64,000 bases of DNA, from NCBI GenBank assembly GCA_047633175.1, contig JBLIEQ010000024.1, positions 1 to 64,000 on the forward strand, read 5' to 3'. Position numbers and translations under genes: made by a program. A model generated the notes under the pieces. That model saw nothing but the letters and a program-made list of their open reading frames with translations, was not told where the DNA came from and ran no database searches. Positions within the stretch are counted from its first letter, which is position 1, and each line of letters opens with the position of its first letter. Source of the stretch: Motiliproteus sp047633175. GTDB taxonomy: Bacteria > Pseudomonadota > Gammaproteobacteria > Pseudomonadales > Balneatricaceae. Below are positions 54,081 through 63,588 of this stretch, one piece after another.

Positions 54081-54626
54081 CTAGTCGGGTGGGTTGGCGC
54101 TGAAAATAACGCATTCCCGGTTGCCGGTGTTGCGGAAACGGTGCAGGCGATCGCTGCTGAAGTAATAGCCATCACCGGCCTTGAGTTGGTAGACCTCCAG
54201 GCCTACGGTCAGTTCTATCTCGCCGCTTATAACGATGCCTCCCTCTTCACCCTTATGCTGCAGCATCTCGGGGCCGGTATCGGCACCGGGGGCATAGCGC
54301 TCATGCATGATATCCATACTGCGTTTTTGGATTGTAGCGCCGACGAGTTTGAGGCTGACGCTGTTGGCGCCCACATCCGGTTGTTCTGCCCGTCTGAAGA
54401 CGACCTGATCGGGCTGCATCGTCTCAAGATCGAGGGTAAAAAAATCTCCGATGGAGATAGGGATGCCCGCGAGCACTTTTTTCAGCGAGCTGACCGAGGG
54501 GCTGACGCCGTTTTTTTCGATCATGGAGATGGTGCTGTTGGTGACGCCGGCACGTTTGGCCAGTTCACGCTGGGACAGCCCTTTTAATAGGCGTAAATTT
54601 TTGAGTTGGTTACCTATATCATCCAC
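54081..54626 (-). CDS. XRE-cupin transcriptional regulator (PuuR-like)
   Basis: 181 residues. N-terminal helix-turn-helix (GLSQRELAKRAGVTNSTISMIEKNG, about 18-42) and a C-terminal cupin (about 108-178: GGIVISGEIELTVG, YYFSSDRLHRFRN). Regulators of this type control polyamine/GABA-type catabolism. It lies downstream of the aminotransferase on the same strand, so it is a likely regulator of the catabolic block; the effector could be an amino-acid such as 5-aminovalerate. Confidence 0.88.
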   Translation of the reverse strand: MDDIGNQLKNLRLLKGLSQRELAKRAGVTNSTISMIEKNGVSPSVSSLKKVLAGIPISIGDFFTLDLETMQPDQVVFRRAEQPDVGANSVSLKLVGATIQKRSMDIMHERYAPGADTGPEMLQHKGEEGGIVISGEIELTVGLEVYQLKAGDGYYFSSDRLHRFRNTGNRECVIFSANPPD

Positions 54627-54717
54627 GAAAATTACCTCTGTGTTACATCTCGGACGATTATAGCCTGCTTCATGGATAGACCGTCTGTCTGTTTATCGAT
54701 GCCCTCCTGGAGGGCGT

Positions 54718-54740
54718 AGGCTGGGATGCAATCCCAGCCT
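54718..54740. repeat. Perfect 10-bp inverted repeat between aminotransferase and regulator
   Basis: AGGCTGGGAT-gca-ATCCCAGCCT, fully paired with a 3-base loop. It has no T run on the minus strand side, so it is not a clear terminator. Confidence 0.7.
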
Positions 54741-54754
54741 GGTTTGTTGTTGTT

Positions 54755-54814
54755 ATAAGATCAGGAGCTATAAGATCAGGAGCTATAAAATCAGGGGCTA
54801 TTAGCTCAGGAGTT
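54755..54814 (+). repeat. 15-bp tandem repeat overlapping the aminotransferase stop
   Basis: Four units of ATAAGATCAGGAGCT (two exact, two diverged) from 54755; the last overlaps the stop and last codons of the minus-strand gene. Confidence 0.85.
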
Positions 54815-56084
54815 CCTGAAGGCTGCGCTCCATAATATCCAGCCCCTCGTCGATCAGGGCATCATCGGCTGTCAGTGGGACCAGCACTCGGATAGTGTTG
54901 GCAAAGGTGCCGCAGGAGAGCAGCAGCAGGCCGTTGGAGGAGGCTTTGGCCACCAGTGCCTTGGCCAGAGGGGCATCGGGGATGCGTTGCTCACGGTTCT
55001 TGACCAGCTCGCAGGCGACCATCGCGCCAACGGTGCGCACATTGTCGATGCAGGGGGCGCCATTTTCCGCCATATCAAGGAAACGGGCGCAGATCCGCTG
55101 ACCGATCTGGTTGGCGCGCTCGAGCAGGTTCTCCTCCTCTATCACCTCGATGACCGCCAGTGCTGCGGCGCAGGCCATAGGGCTGCCACCATAGGTGCTG
55201 CCGATGCTGCCCACCGCAGGCGCGTCCATCAGTTCGGCGCGTCCGGTCAGGGCAGAGAGAGTCATGCCGCCGGCCAGGCTCTTGGCCATGCTGATCAGGT
55301 CCGGGATGACACCGCTGTGCTCGACCGCAAACATCTTGCCGGTACGGGCAAAGCCGGATTGCACCTCATCGACGATCATCACGATGCCGTGCTGGTCGCA
55401 GAGCGCCCGGATCGCCACCATAAATTCGGTGGGAGCCTGGTAGAAGCCACCCTCACCCTGAATCGGTTCGAGGATGATCGCCGCGACCCGGGTGGGATCG
55501 ATATCAGTCTTAAGCAGGTTGTTCAGCGTCAGCAGAGAGTCCTCGACACTGATACCGTGATAGGCGATCGGATAGGGGGCATGATAGACCTCGGCCGGGA
55601 AGGGACCGAACCCCTGCTTGTAGGGTACCATTTTGCCGGTCAGCGCCATGCCCATCATGGTACGGCCATGAAAAGAGCCGTTGAAGGCGATCACGGCCGA
55701 GCGACCGGTGGCGGCACGGGCGATCTTGATGGCGTTTTCCACCGCCTCGGCCCCGGTATTTAGCAGCAAGGTCTTCTTGGGGTGGTCACCGGGCGTTAGG
55801 GCGTTGAGCTTTTCCGCCAGGGCCACATAGGGCTCGTAGGGCATCACGTGGAAGCAGGTGTGCATCAGTTTCTGCATCTGGGCATCGACGGCAGCGACGA
55901 CTTTGGGGTGACGATGGCCGGTGTTAAGTACGCCGATGCCGCCGGCGAAATCAATATAGCGTTTGCCCTCCACATCCCAGACCTGGGCATTTTCTGCGTG
56001 ATCGGCGAAGTAGGGAGTGATGTTGGCAGCACCCCGGGGTACGGCGGCCTCACGGCGTGACATCAGCTGTTGGTTGGTGCTCAT
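54801..56084 (-). CDS. gabT: 4-aminobutyrate/5-aminovalerate aminotransferase
   Basis: 427 residues, class III PLP aminotransferase. VWDVEGKRYIDFAGGIGVLN near 35-54, NTGAEAVENAIKIAR, FHGRTMMG, IVDEVQSGFARTGK and the PLP lysine in DLISMAKSLAGG near 268. The set is the GabT/DavT family. The neighbours (semialdehyde dehydrogenase, CoA-transferase, glutaryl-CoA dehydrogenase) favour 5-aminovalerate as substrate (DavT) giving glutarate semialdehyde. Last enzyme gene of the minus-strand run. Confidence 0.9.
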   Translation of the reverse strand: MSTNQQLMSRREAAVPRGAANITPYFADHAENAQVWDVEGKRYIDFAGGIGVLNTGHRHPKVVAAVDAQMQKLMHTCFHVMPYEPYVALAEKLNALTPGDHPKKTLLLNTGAEAVENAIKIARAATGRSAVIAFNGSFHGRTMMGMALTGKMVPYKQGFGPFPAEVYHAPYPIAYHGISVEDSLLTLNNLLKTDIDPTRVAAIILEPIQGEGGFYQAPTEFMVAIRALCDQHGIVMIVDEVQSGFARTGKMFAVEHSGVIPDLISMAKSLAGGMTLSALTGRAELMDAPAVGSIGSTYGGSPMACAAALAVIEVIEEENLLERANQIGQRICARFLDMAENGAPCIDNVRTVGAMVACELVKNREQRIPDAPLAKALVAKASSNGLLLLSCGTFANTIRVLVPLTADDALIDEGLDIMERSLQELLS

Positions 56085-56171
56085 AACAAAGCCTCGAAGG
56101 ATGGGTTAGCGCCGCTGGGCGGCGCGTCATTAATGGGTAGTGTGCAGTTGGCGCAGGTTGCAGCCGATGGC

Positions 56172-57629
56172 TTAACGCATGTCGCCGAGCAATGCGTATT
56201 TGATCTCGACATAGTCTTCGATGCCGTATTTGGAGCCTTCGCGACCGCTGCCAGATTCCTTGACCCCACCGAAGGGGGCGACCTCGGTGGAGAGGATGCC
56301 CTCGTTAATGCCCACCATGCCGTATTCGAGCCCCTCCATCACGCGCCACACTCGACCGATATTCTGGGCGTAGAAGTAGGCGGCCAGGCCATATTCGGTA
56401 TCGTTAGCCATGGCGATCGCCTCGGCCTCGGTCTCAAATTTAAAGATCGGGGCGACAGGGCCGAAGATCTCTTCGCGAAACACGCGCATGCTGGCATCGA
56501 CGTTGGTGAGGATGGTGGGCTGGTAGAAGCACTCGCCCTGGCTGGCGCGTGCGCCGCCGGTGAGAACTCGGGCACCCTTGGCGACCGCCTCTTCCACCAT
56601 GTCGTGGACATCGTCGACCGCCTTCGAGGTGATCATCGGGCCGATCTGGGTATCGGGTTCCAGGCCGTGGCCGATCTGAAACGCCTCGACCCGCGCGTGG
56701 AGTTTCTCGACGAAGGCGTCATAGATACTCGCCTGGATCAGAAAGCGGTTGGTGCAGACGCAGGTCTGACCGGCATTGCGGTACTTGGAGACCAGGGCAC
56801 CCTCGACCGCAGCGTCCAGGTCGGCATCGTCAAAGACAATAAAGGGGGCGTTGCCACCCAGCTCCATCGAAGTCTTCTTGACGGTATCGGCGCACTGCTT
56901 GAGCAGGATCTTGCCCACCGCCGTGGAGCCGGTGAAGGTCAGCTTACGCACCGCCTTGTTGGCGGTCAGTTCGGCACCTATGGCGCGGGAATCTGAACCG
57001 ACCACCACATTAAGAACGCCGGCGGGGATGCCGGCGCGCCGTGCCAGTTCGGCCAGCGCCAGAGCCGACAGCGGAGTGTTGCCGGCCGGTTTGATCACGA
57101 TGGTGCAGCCGGCAGCCAGCGCTGGGGCGGCCTTGCGGGTGATCATCGCATTCGGGAAGTTCCAGGGGGTGATAGCCGCGACCACGCCGATCGGCTCCTT
57201 GGTGACCAGGATCCGCTTATCGCTGGCGTGGGTGGGGATCACATCGCCGTAGATTCGCTTGCCCTCTTCGGCAAACCACTCGATAAAGGAGGCACCGTAC
57301 ATCACTTCTCCGGCCGATTCGAACAGCGGCTTGCCCTGTTCGCTGGTCATAATCAGCGCCAGATCATCCTTGGCGGCGACGATCAGTTCATACCAGCGGC
57401 GCAGCAGAACCGCCCGCTCCTTGGCGGTCTTGGCCTTCCAGGCGGGGAGTGCTTGGTTGGCGGCATCGATGGCGGCGCGGGCACCCAGGGCACCGAGGTC
57501 GGCAATCCGGGCGATCTCTCGGCCGGTGGCAGGATCGGTCACCGCCAGGGTGGCACCTCCGGTAGCGGCTACCCACTCGCCGTTAATATACGCATGCTGC
57601 TTGAGCAGTGTCGGGTCGTTAAGTTTCAT
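56172..57629 (-). CDS. gabD: Succinate/glutarate-semialdehyde dehydrogenase
   Basis: 485 residues from ATG at 57629; the open frame extends upstream as shadow of the CoA-transferase. Aldehyde dehydrogenase with TPWNFPNAMITRK, FTGSTAVGK, ELGGNAPFIVFDDAD (general base Glu) and the nucleophile Cys in NAGQTCVCTNRF. Typical GabD/DavD. Oxidises the semialdehyde from the aminotransferase to the diacid. Preceded by a 12-bp tandem repeat in its leader. Confidence 0.92.
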   Translation of the reverse strand: MKLNDPTLLKQHAYINGEWVAATGGATLAVTDPATGREIARIADLGALGARAAIDAANQALPAWKAKTAKERAVLLRRWYELIVAAKDDLALIMTSEQGKPLFESAGEVMYGASFIEWFAEEGKRIYGDVIPTHASDKRILVTKEPIGVVAAITPWNFPNAMITRKAAPALAAGCTIVIKPAGNTPLSALALAELARRAGIPAGVLNVVVGSDSRAIGAELTANKAVRKLTFTGSTAVGKILLKQCADTVKKTSMELGGNAPFIVFDDADLDAAVEGALVSKYRNAGQTCVCTNRFLIQASIYDAFVEKLHARVEAFQIGHGLEPDTQIGPMITSKAVDDVHDMVEEAVAKGARVLTGGARASQGECFYQPTILTNVDASMRVFREEIFGPVAPIFKFETEAEAIAMANDTEYGLAAYFYAQNIGRVWRVMEGLEYGMVGINEGILSTEVAPFGGVKESGSGREGSKYGIEDYVEIKYALLGDMR

Positions 57630-57662
57630 AGTTGTCTCTCTTGTTGTCTCTCTTGTTGTCTC
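57630..57662 (-). repeat. 12-bp tandem repeat in the gabD leader
   Basis: On the plus strand GTTGTCTCTCTT is repeated almost three times directly before the gabD start codon (minus strand), where it provides repeated AGAGAGA ribosome-binding-like sequence. Confidence 0.85.
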
Positions 57663-57672
57663 TAAGAGTCCG

Positions 57673-58893
57673 TTATTCCACGATGTTGCTGGTGCTGAGG
57701 CTCTGCCACTGCTCATTGGAAAGATCGAGCAGTTGCTGCAGTACCTGCTTGCTATGCTGTCCCAGCATCGGCGAGGCCTTGGCGTACTCGATCGGGGTCT
57801 TCGAAAAGCGGATCGGATTGGCGATCGACGGCACCGTGCCTGCTTCGGGATGCTCCAGCGCGACCTGCATCTGCCGGTGCTGTACCTGGGGGTCGGCAAA
57901 TACCTGTTCCAGATCGTTGATCGGGCCGCAGGGTACGCCGCCTTCGGCAAGCTTCTCCAGCCACCAGGCGCTGGGCTGTTTGCTGATCAGCAGTTCGACG
58001 ATAGGGGTCAGGTCGTTACGATTTTCCACCCGTGCGCGGTTGGTCGAAAAGTCGCTGTGGAACGCCAGCCCCGGCTGACCGGCCAGTTCGCAGAACTTGA
58101 TGAACTGGCTGTCGTTGCCGACCGCCAGGATGATATGGCCATCGCTCGTCGGGAAGGCCTGATAGGGCACGATATTGGGGTGCGCATTACCCAGCCGGCC
58201 AGGCACCTCTCCGCTAGCCAGGTAGTTCATCCCCTGGTTGGCGAGGGTGGCGACCTGGACATCGAGCAGTGCCAGATCGATATGCTGGCCTATGTCGCTG
58301 CCGCTGCGTTCCAGATGCAGTAGTGCGGCCTGGATGGCGTTGCAGGCGTAGAGACCGGTCATCAGATCCGCCTGCGCGACGCCGACCTTCATCGGCGCGC
58401 CATCGGGTTCGCCGGTGACGCTCATCAAGCCGCCCATCGCCTGGATCATAAAGTCGTAACCGGCGCGTTTGCGGTAGGGGCCGCTCTGACCGAAACCGGT
58501 GATGGAGCAGTACACCAGGCGCGGATTGATCGCGCTCAGGCTGGCATAATCGAGGTTGTATTTCTCGAGCCCGCCGACCTTAAAGTTCTCGACCACCACA
58601 TCGCAGCGGGCCGCGAGCTTATGGATCAGTGCCTGGCCTTCGGGCCGGGTGATATCCACCGCGACCGAGTGCTTGCCGCGGTTGGCGGCGTGAAAGTAGG
58701 CGGCATCCTCGGCGTCTTGCCCCTTGCCGTCTTTGATAAAAGGCGGGCCCCAGCTGCGGGTGTCATCGCCGCAGCCGGGACGTTCGATCTTGATCACCTC
58801 GGCACCGAAATCGGCCAGCATCTGGGTGGCCCAGGGGCCTGCCAGGATGCGGCTTAGATCGAGGACCCGGATGCCGTCCAGTGCGCCCGCCAT
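57673..58893 (-). CDS. CaiB/BaiF family CoA-transferase (glutarate CoA-transferase candidate)
   Basis: 406 residues. Class III CoA-transferase: LDGIRVLDLSRILAGPWATQ at the start, NRGKHSVAVDI, VENFKVGGLEKY, the GFGQSGPYRKRAGYD segment and the catalytic Asp in GVAQADLMTGLYA near 170. Next to glutaryl-CoA dehydrogenase it most likely activates glutarate with succinyl-CoA (SUGCT-type). It overlaps the gcdH stop by 1 base. Confidence 0.88.
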   Translation of the reverse strand: MAGALDGIRVLDLSRILAGPWATQMLADFGAEVIKIERPGCGDDTRSWGPPFIKDGKGQDAEDAAYFHAANRGKHSVAVDITRPEGQALIHKLAARCDVVVENFKVGGLEKYNLDYASLSAINPRLVYCSITGFGQSGPYRKRAGYDFMIQAMGGLMSVTGEPDGAPMKVGVAQADLMTGLYACNAIQAALLHLERSGSDIGQHIDLALLDVQVATLANQGMNYLASGEVPGRLGNAHPNIVPYQAFPTSDGHIILAVGNDSQFIKFCELAGQPGLAFHSDFSTNRARVENRNDLTPIVELLISKQPSAWWLEKLAEGGVPCGPINDLEQVFADPQVQHRQMQVALEHPEAGTVPSIANPIRFSKTPIEYAKASPMLGQHSKQVLQQLLDLSNEQWQSLSTSNIVE

Positions 58894-60080
58894 CAGCTGA
58901 ACGCCTGGATGCCGGTGATGGCACGTCCCAGAATCAGGCCGTGGACATCGTAGGTCCCTTCGTAGGTGTTGACCGCTTCCAGATTCATCAGATGACGGAT
59001 CACATGGTACTCGTCGCTGATGCCGTTACCGCCGTGCATATCCCGGGAGACGCGGGCGATATCCAGTGACTTGCCGCAGTTGTTGCGCTTGAGCATCGAG
59101 ATCAACTCCACCGGGCAGTTGTCATCGTCCATCAGCCGGCCCATCCGCAGACAGGATTGCAGTGCCAGGCTGATCTCGGTCTGCATATTGGCAAGCTTAG
59201 TCTGCACCAGCTGGGTGGCAGCCAGGGGACGGCCGAACTGGATGCGATCCAGGGTATATTGACGCGCGGCGTGCCAGCAGAATTCGGCGGCACCCAGGGC
59301 ACCCCAGGCGATACCGAAGCGTGCCTTATTGAGGCAACCGAACGGCCCCTTGAGGCCTTTGACGTTGGGCAGGATCTGATCTTCAGACACCAGTACGTCC
59401 GCCATCACGATCTCGCCGGTGATGGAGGCGCGCAGGCTGAACTTGCCTTCGATCTTAGGGGCGGAGAGGCCTGGCATCCCCTTCTCAAGAATAAAGCCAC
59501 GGATCTCGCCATCGAGCTTGGCCCAGACCACGAAGACATCGGCCACCGGACTATTGGTGATCCACATCTTACTGCCCTTAAGCAGGTAACCGCCCTCCAC
59601 CTTAACCGCGCGGGTCTTCATGCTGCCAGGATCGGAGCCGGCATCGGGTTCGGTCAGGCCGAAGCAGCCGATCCATTCGCCGGTGGCGAGCTTGGGTAGG
59701 TATTTCATCCGCTGCTCTTCCGAGCCGTAGGCGTAGATCGGGTGCATCACCAGGGAGGACTGCACGCTCATCGCCGAGCGGTAGCCGCTGTCGACCCGTT
59801 CGATCTCCCGGGCCACCAGACCGTAGCAGGTATAGCTGACATTGGAGCCACCGTATTTTTCCGGCAGGGTGGCTCCCAGTAGCCCCAGCGCTCCCAGTTC
59901 GCGCATGATCTCGACATCGAACCGTTCATGGCGGTTGGCGTCCAGCACCCGGGGCATCAGCTGCCCCTGAGCGTAGTCGCGGGCGGCGTCACGGATCATG
60001 CGTTCCTCTTCGGTGAGTTGCTGATCCAGAAAGAAGGGGTCGTCCCAGGAAAAGGAGGTCTTGGTAGCAGGCTGGGTCAT
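58893..60080 (-). CDS. gcdH: Glutaryl-CoA dehydrogenase
   Basis: 395 residues, acyl-CoA dehydrogenase fold. GCFGLTEPDAGSDPGSM, KMWITNSPVADVFVVWAK, and the catalytic Glu in NTYEGTYDVHGLILGRAITG (the GCDH signature). It converts glutaryl-CoA to crotonyl-CoA with CO2 release. First gene of the minus-strand operon, divergent from the TRAP transporter. Confidence 0.93.
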   Translation of the reverse strand: MTQPATKTSFSWDDPFFLDQQLTEEERMIRDAARDYAQGQLMPRVLDANRHERFDVEIMRELGALGLLGATLPEKYGGSNVSYTCYGLVAREIERVDSGYRSAMSVQSSLVMHPIYAYGSEEQRMKYLPKLATGEWIGCFGLTEPDAGSDPGSMKTRAVKVEGGYLLKGSKMWITNSPVADVFVVWAKLDGEIRGFILEKGMPGLSAPKIEGKFSLRASITGEIVMADVLVSEDQILPNVKGLKGPFGCLNKARFGIAWGALGAAEFCWHAARQYTLDRIQFGRPLAATQLVQTKLANMQTEISLALQSCLRMGRLMDDDNCPVELISMLKRNNCGKSLDIARVSRDMHGGNGISDEYHVIRHLMNLEAVNTYEGTYDVHGLILGRAITGIQAFS

Positions 60081-60508
60081 GGGGGTACCTCAAGCAGTGG
60101 TTAGCGAGTGCGCGTCTGATTGTATTTGTTATCGAACAGCTGTGCCGGTAGATAGCGCTTATGGAAGGTCGATACTGTTCGTTATTCAGAACGAAATCAA
60201 CCTTTGTTGTGCTCCTTTAAATTAATTAAGGGAGTTCTCACCTTAGATCTGAAGCCGTTTAATAGATTTATCATCTGTTATTTTATGAATAGTCAGCTTT
60301 ATATTACTGTTTTATATTTTTAAAAGTTGTTTTATGACTGCTCATGTCGGATATTAGGAATTTTGATGCGTATGGATCAATAGGTCTAATAGATCACATT
60401 GTGCTTTTAAACAGTCAGCATAGGTGTTAGAAATAGCACACGTTGTTTTGCTTCTGCCCCCGCAGATCTGAACAGTATTGGACGTACATAACAATAAAGG
60501 ATGCAATT
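60081..60508. other. Divergent intergenic region between gcdH and dctP
   Basis: About 430 bases, AT-rich, the probable location of the promoters and operators for both the catabolic operon and the TRAP operon. No promoter element stands out clearly. AAAGGA before dctP is a good ribosome-binding site. Confidence 0.55.
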
Positions 60509-61528
60509 ATGAACAGAAGAGACCTTATCAAAGCAGCCGCTGCCGGTGTTGCGGCCGTTCCTCTGGCGATGGCCTCCGGTGGTGTCTCTGCGGCATCTGA
60601 TACTGTCCGCCTGCGGATGCAGACGCTCTATGGTACCGAGACTGATGCGCTCTATAAGGCATTTGCCGGCGATCTGAAAACCGGATCCCGCAATACCCTT
60701 AAGATTACCCGTTTTCGCGGCGGAGAACTGGTTCCCAATGACCAGATGCTGGATGCGGTCGGCAAAGGCACCCTGGATATGTGTCAGGGCTACGGCGGTT
60801 ACTGGGCCGGGCAGCTGGATATTGCCAAGATCGAAAGCGGGATTCCCGGTGCCTGGACCAGCTTCGACGAAGCGATGTATGTTCATGATTCAAAGGGACT
60901 TGGGGAGCTTATCCGGGAGGCGTACGCAGAAAAAGGGGTTCATTATCTTGGACCGGTGTTCGGGGGTCCTTACGATCTGCTGACCAAAGAGCCGGTGACC
61001 AGCCTGGCGGACCTGAAGAATATGAAGATCCGCGCCACGGCAACCGTAGCAGCCATTCTGCAGAAATTCGATATCCCGACGGTTTATCTTCCCAGTCAAG
61101 AGCTCTATATCGGCCTGTCTACGGGTGCCATCGACGGGGTGATCTACGGCGGCTCGCTCGAGTATAAGGCGCTTAAGCTGCACGAGGCGGCCACGCACTA
61201 TACCCATCTGAATATGATCAACCCGGGTTATGCCGACGGCATGCTGATCAATAAGAAAAGGTGGGACTCTTTGACGCCTGAGCATCAGAAGGTGATGGAG
61301 CTGGCAGTTGCCAAGCACGCGACCGAGATGCACGCCTGGAACGTTAATGGCTGTCTGGATGTGAATGGCGAGGGGATCTTCGAATTTGCATCGCTGCCGG
61401 CCGAAGACTCCAAAGCCTTAACCACTGCCGCTATGGATGTCTGGCAGGAGGAAGCCGAAAAGTCAGCGCGTAACGCCAAGGCCATCGAGGCACTGACGGC
61501 TGCCGCCAAGGCGACGGGACGCATCTGA
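60509..61528 (+). CDS. dctP: TRAP transporter solute-binding protein DctP
   Basis: 339 residues from ATG 60509 (AAAGGA 7 bases before). Signal peptide with a twin-arginine-like motif (NRRDLIKAAAAG) and Ala-rich h-region. The mature part has LADLKNMKIRATATVAAILQ, the DctP ligand-binding segment, and SLEYKALKLHE. The ligand is unknown; the neighbours suggest a C5 acid such as glutarate or 5-aminovalerate. The stop overlaps the dctQ start (TGATG). Confidence 0.92.
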   Translation: MNRRDLIKAAAAGVAAVPLAMASGGVSAASDTVRLRMQTLYGTETDALYKAFAGDLKTGSRNTLKITRFRGGELVPNDQMLDAVGKGTLDMCQGYGGYWAGQLDIAKIESGIPGAWTSFDEAMYVHDSKGLGELIREAYAEKGVHYLGPVFGGPYDLLTKEPVTSLADLKNMKIRATATVAAILQKFDIPTVYLPSQELYIGLSTGAIDGVIYGGSLEYKALKLHEAATHYTHLNMINPGYADGMLINKKRWDSLTPEHQKVMELAVAKHATEMHAWNVNGCLDVNGEGIFEFASLPAEDSKALTTAAMDVWQEEAEKSARNAKAIEALTAAAKATGRI

Positions 61529-62055
61529 TGCGTTGGGTATATCGCTATCTGGAGTTGCAGGACGGGTTATCCGACTGGGTAGGCAGGACGGTCAGCTGGA
61601 TGTGTCTGCTGATGATCCTGATCATGGTCTACGAGGTATCGGCCCGTTATCTGCTTAACAGTCCGACCTCCTGGGCGCATGAGAGCACCACCATGTTATA
61701 TGGGGCTTTCTGCATCCTGGCTGGCGCTTATACCCATCGCAGTCACGGCCATGTGCGTTCCGAGGTGATCTATAACCTGTTTCCGCTTCGGGGTAAGGCG
61801 TTCCTCGATGTGCTGACCGGGTTGCTCGGGCTGCTGGTGTTCGGGACATTCCTGGTGATCAGCTACGGCTATGCCGCCGATTCCTGGGAAATGAGAGAGA
61901 TCTCCTCCAAGAGCACCTGGGCACCGGTGGTCTATCCCTTTAAGGCGATGTTGCCGTTGGCAATCGCCCTGTTGATGCTGCAGAGCCTGGCGCATCTGCT
62001 GCGGGATGTGCTGGTGCTGTTGGGTATCGAGCCCCAGAAACCGGCTGTTTACTAG
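61528..62055 (+). CDS. dctQ: TRAP transporter small permease DctQ
   Basis: 175 residues with four predicted membrane segments (about 23-42, 55-72, 90-115, 135-158). SPTSWAHESTTMLYGAFCIL is typical of DctQ. Start overlaps the dctP stop by 1 base; dctM follows about 105 bases later. Confidence 0.92.
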   Translation: MRWVYRYLELQDGLSDWVGRTVSWMCLLMILIMVYEVSARYLLNSPTSWAHESTTMLYGAFCILAGAYTHRSHGHVRSEVIYNLFPLRGKAFLDVLTGLLGLLVFGTFLVISYGYAADSWEMREISSKSTWAPVVYPFKAMLPLAIALLMLQSLAHLLRDVLVLLGIEPQKPAVY

Positions 62056-62160
62056 CCTCTGGCTTGAGAGACGGGCCTTCCCTGCGTGGCAGGGGAGGCC
62101 CATCAGTCACGTCTGGCCGACAGGCACTTTTGCAATAAAATATAATAAAGGATCCCCTCT

Positions 62161-63483
62161 GTGTTAGATCTTGATCCCCTGATGGTCACGCTGGGCATGT
62201 TTGGCTCGATGCTGCTGCTGCTGGCGATGGGCGCCCCACTGGCCTGGGCGCTGCTGTCGGTCGGCGCCGGCTCGGCTTATTTTCTGTGGGGCCCTAATGG
62301 CCTCGAATTGATGGCCACCAGTGCCTTTGCGGCGATGGATAACTTCCTGCTGGTGGCGCTACCGATGTTTATTTTTATGGGACTGATGCTGCAGCGCTCG
62401 GGAATCACCGACAGCCTCTTCGAGATGATCCATAAGCTGATGGGGGGCATGCCCGGGGGTCTGGGCATGGGCACGGTGCTTATCTGTGCGCTGATCGCGG
62501 CGATGGCCGGGGTGTCTGGTGCGGCAACCGTCAGCCTGGGTATTATCGCGCTACCGTCTATGCTGGAGCGGGGTTACGACAAGCGGCTCTCCACCGGGAC
62601 CATTATGGCCGGTGGCGCGCTGGGGTTCTTGATTCCTCCCAGCGTGCTGATGATCGTCTATGCCTTTCTGGCGCGCGAATCGGTGGGCAAGCTGTTTGCC
62701 GCAGGGCTGATGCCCGGCTTGATGCTGGCGGGTATCTATATCCTCTACATCTTCATCCGCAGCTACTTTAATCCATCCCTGGCGCCGCCTATCGCGGAGA
62801 GCGAGCGGGTCGATTTTCCCGGTAAGCTCAAGGCTCTGAAGGCGCTGGTGCTGCCCGGAATCCTGATCGCTACGGTGCTGGGTTTTATCGTTGGGGGTGT
62901 CACCTCGCCCTCCGAGGCGTCGGCCGTCGGTGCTGCCGGTTCAATCGTCTGTGCCATGCTCTATCGCACGTTCAGTTTTAAGGTATTGCGTGAAGCGCTG
63001 CATGGCACGGCCAAACTGATGGGGATGCTGATCTGGATCACCATCGCCGCGGTGTTCTTCAGCAAGATCTATATCGGCCTGGGAGCGGGGCAGCTGATCA
63101 CCGAGCTGGTGTCTGATTCCGGGTTATCGCCCTACTGGGTGATTATCTCGATGCTGGCGTGCTACTTCGTGATGGGAATGTTCCTGGATGATTTCGCCAT
63201 CATCTTTATTACCGTGCCTTTGTTTGTGCCTATCGTGCAGGAGCTGGGATTCGATACTGTCTGGTTTGCGGTGCTCTTTATCCTCAGCATGCAGACTGCC
63301 TATCTGACCCCGCCGTTCGGGTATAACCTGTTTTATATGCGCTCGGTGGCCCCCCCCTCGGTCTCTATCTACGATCTGTATTGGGGAGCGATCCCCTTCG
63401 TGATCATGCAGACGTTTGGACTGGGGCTGGTGGTAGCCTTTCCGCAGATCGCGCTCTGGTTGCCTAATCTGATCTTCGGTTAA
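62161..63483 (+). CDS. dctM: TRAP transporter large permease DctM
   Basis: 440 residues, GTG start with AAAGGA upstream. About 11-12 membrane segments; FMGLMLQRSG, MAGVSGAATVSLGIIALPSM, GFLIPPSVLMIVYAFLA and TPPFGYNLFYMR are DctM hallmarks. It drives sodium- or proton-coupled uptake with DctP and DctQ. A hairpin terminator follows its stop. Confidence 0.94.
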   Translation: MLDLDPLMVTLGMFGSMLLLLAMGAPLAWALLSVGAGSAYFLWGPNGLELMATSAFAAMDNFLLVALPMFIFMGLMLQRSGITDSLFEMIHKLMGGMPGGLGMGTVLICALIAAMAGVSGAATVSLGIIALPSMLERGYDKRLSTGTIMAGGALGFLIPPSVLMIVYAFLARESVGKLFAAGLMPGLMLAGIYILYIFIRSYFNPSLAPPIAESERVDFPGKLKALKALVLPGILIATVLGFIVGGVTSPSEASAVGAAGSIVCAMLYRTFSFKVLREALHGTAKLMGMLIWITIAAVFFSKIYIGLGAGQLITELVSDSGLSPYWVIISMLACYFVMGMFLDDFAIIFITVPLFVPIVQELGFDTVWFAVLFILSMQTAYLTPPFGYNLFYMRSVAPPSVSIYDLYWGAIPFVIMQTFGLGLVVAFPQIALWLPNLIFG

Positions 63484-63528
63484 GCAACCGCTCGACTCAC
63501 TCCTTAGCTTTTTGGCTGTGTTGGCCGC

Positions 63529-63558
63529 CCCCTCTTCTGTATGGAAGAGGGGTTTTTT
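63529..63558 (+). terminator. Intrinsic terminator of the TRAP operon
   Basis: Stem CCCCTCTTC/GAAGAGGGG, 6-base loop, then six T. Confidence 0.88.
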
Positions 63559-63588
63559 ATGTACAGGATGTACGGTATGCCGCGGGCG

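Noticed and set aside
54718..54740. Terminator for the gabT operon
   Set aside because: The hairpin is perfect, but no T run follows it in the minus-strand direction.
57259..58323. Plus-strand 354-codon frame over gabD and the CoA-transferase
   Set aside because: The opposite strand encodes two clear enzymes over the same bases; the plus frame has no recognisable domain.
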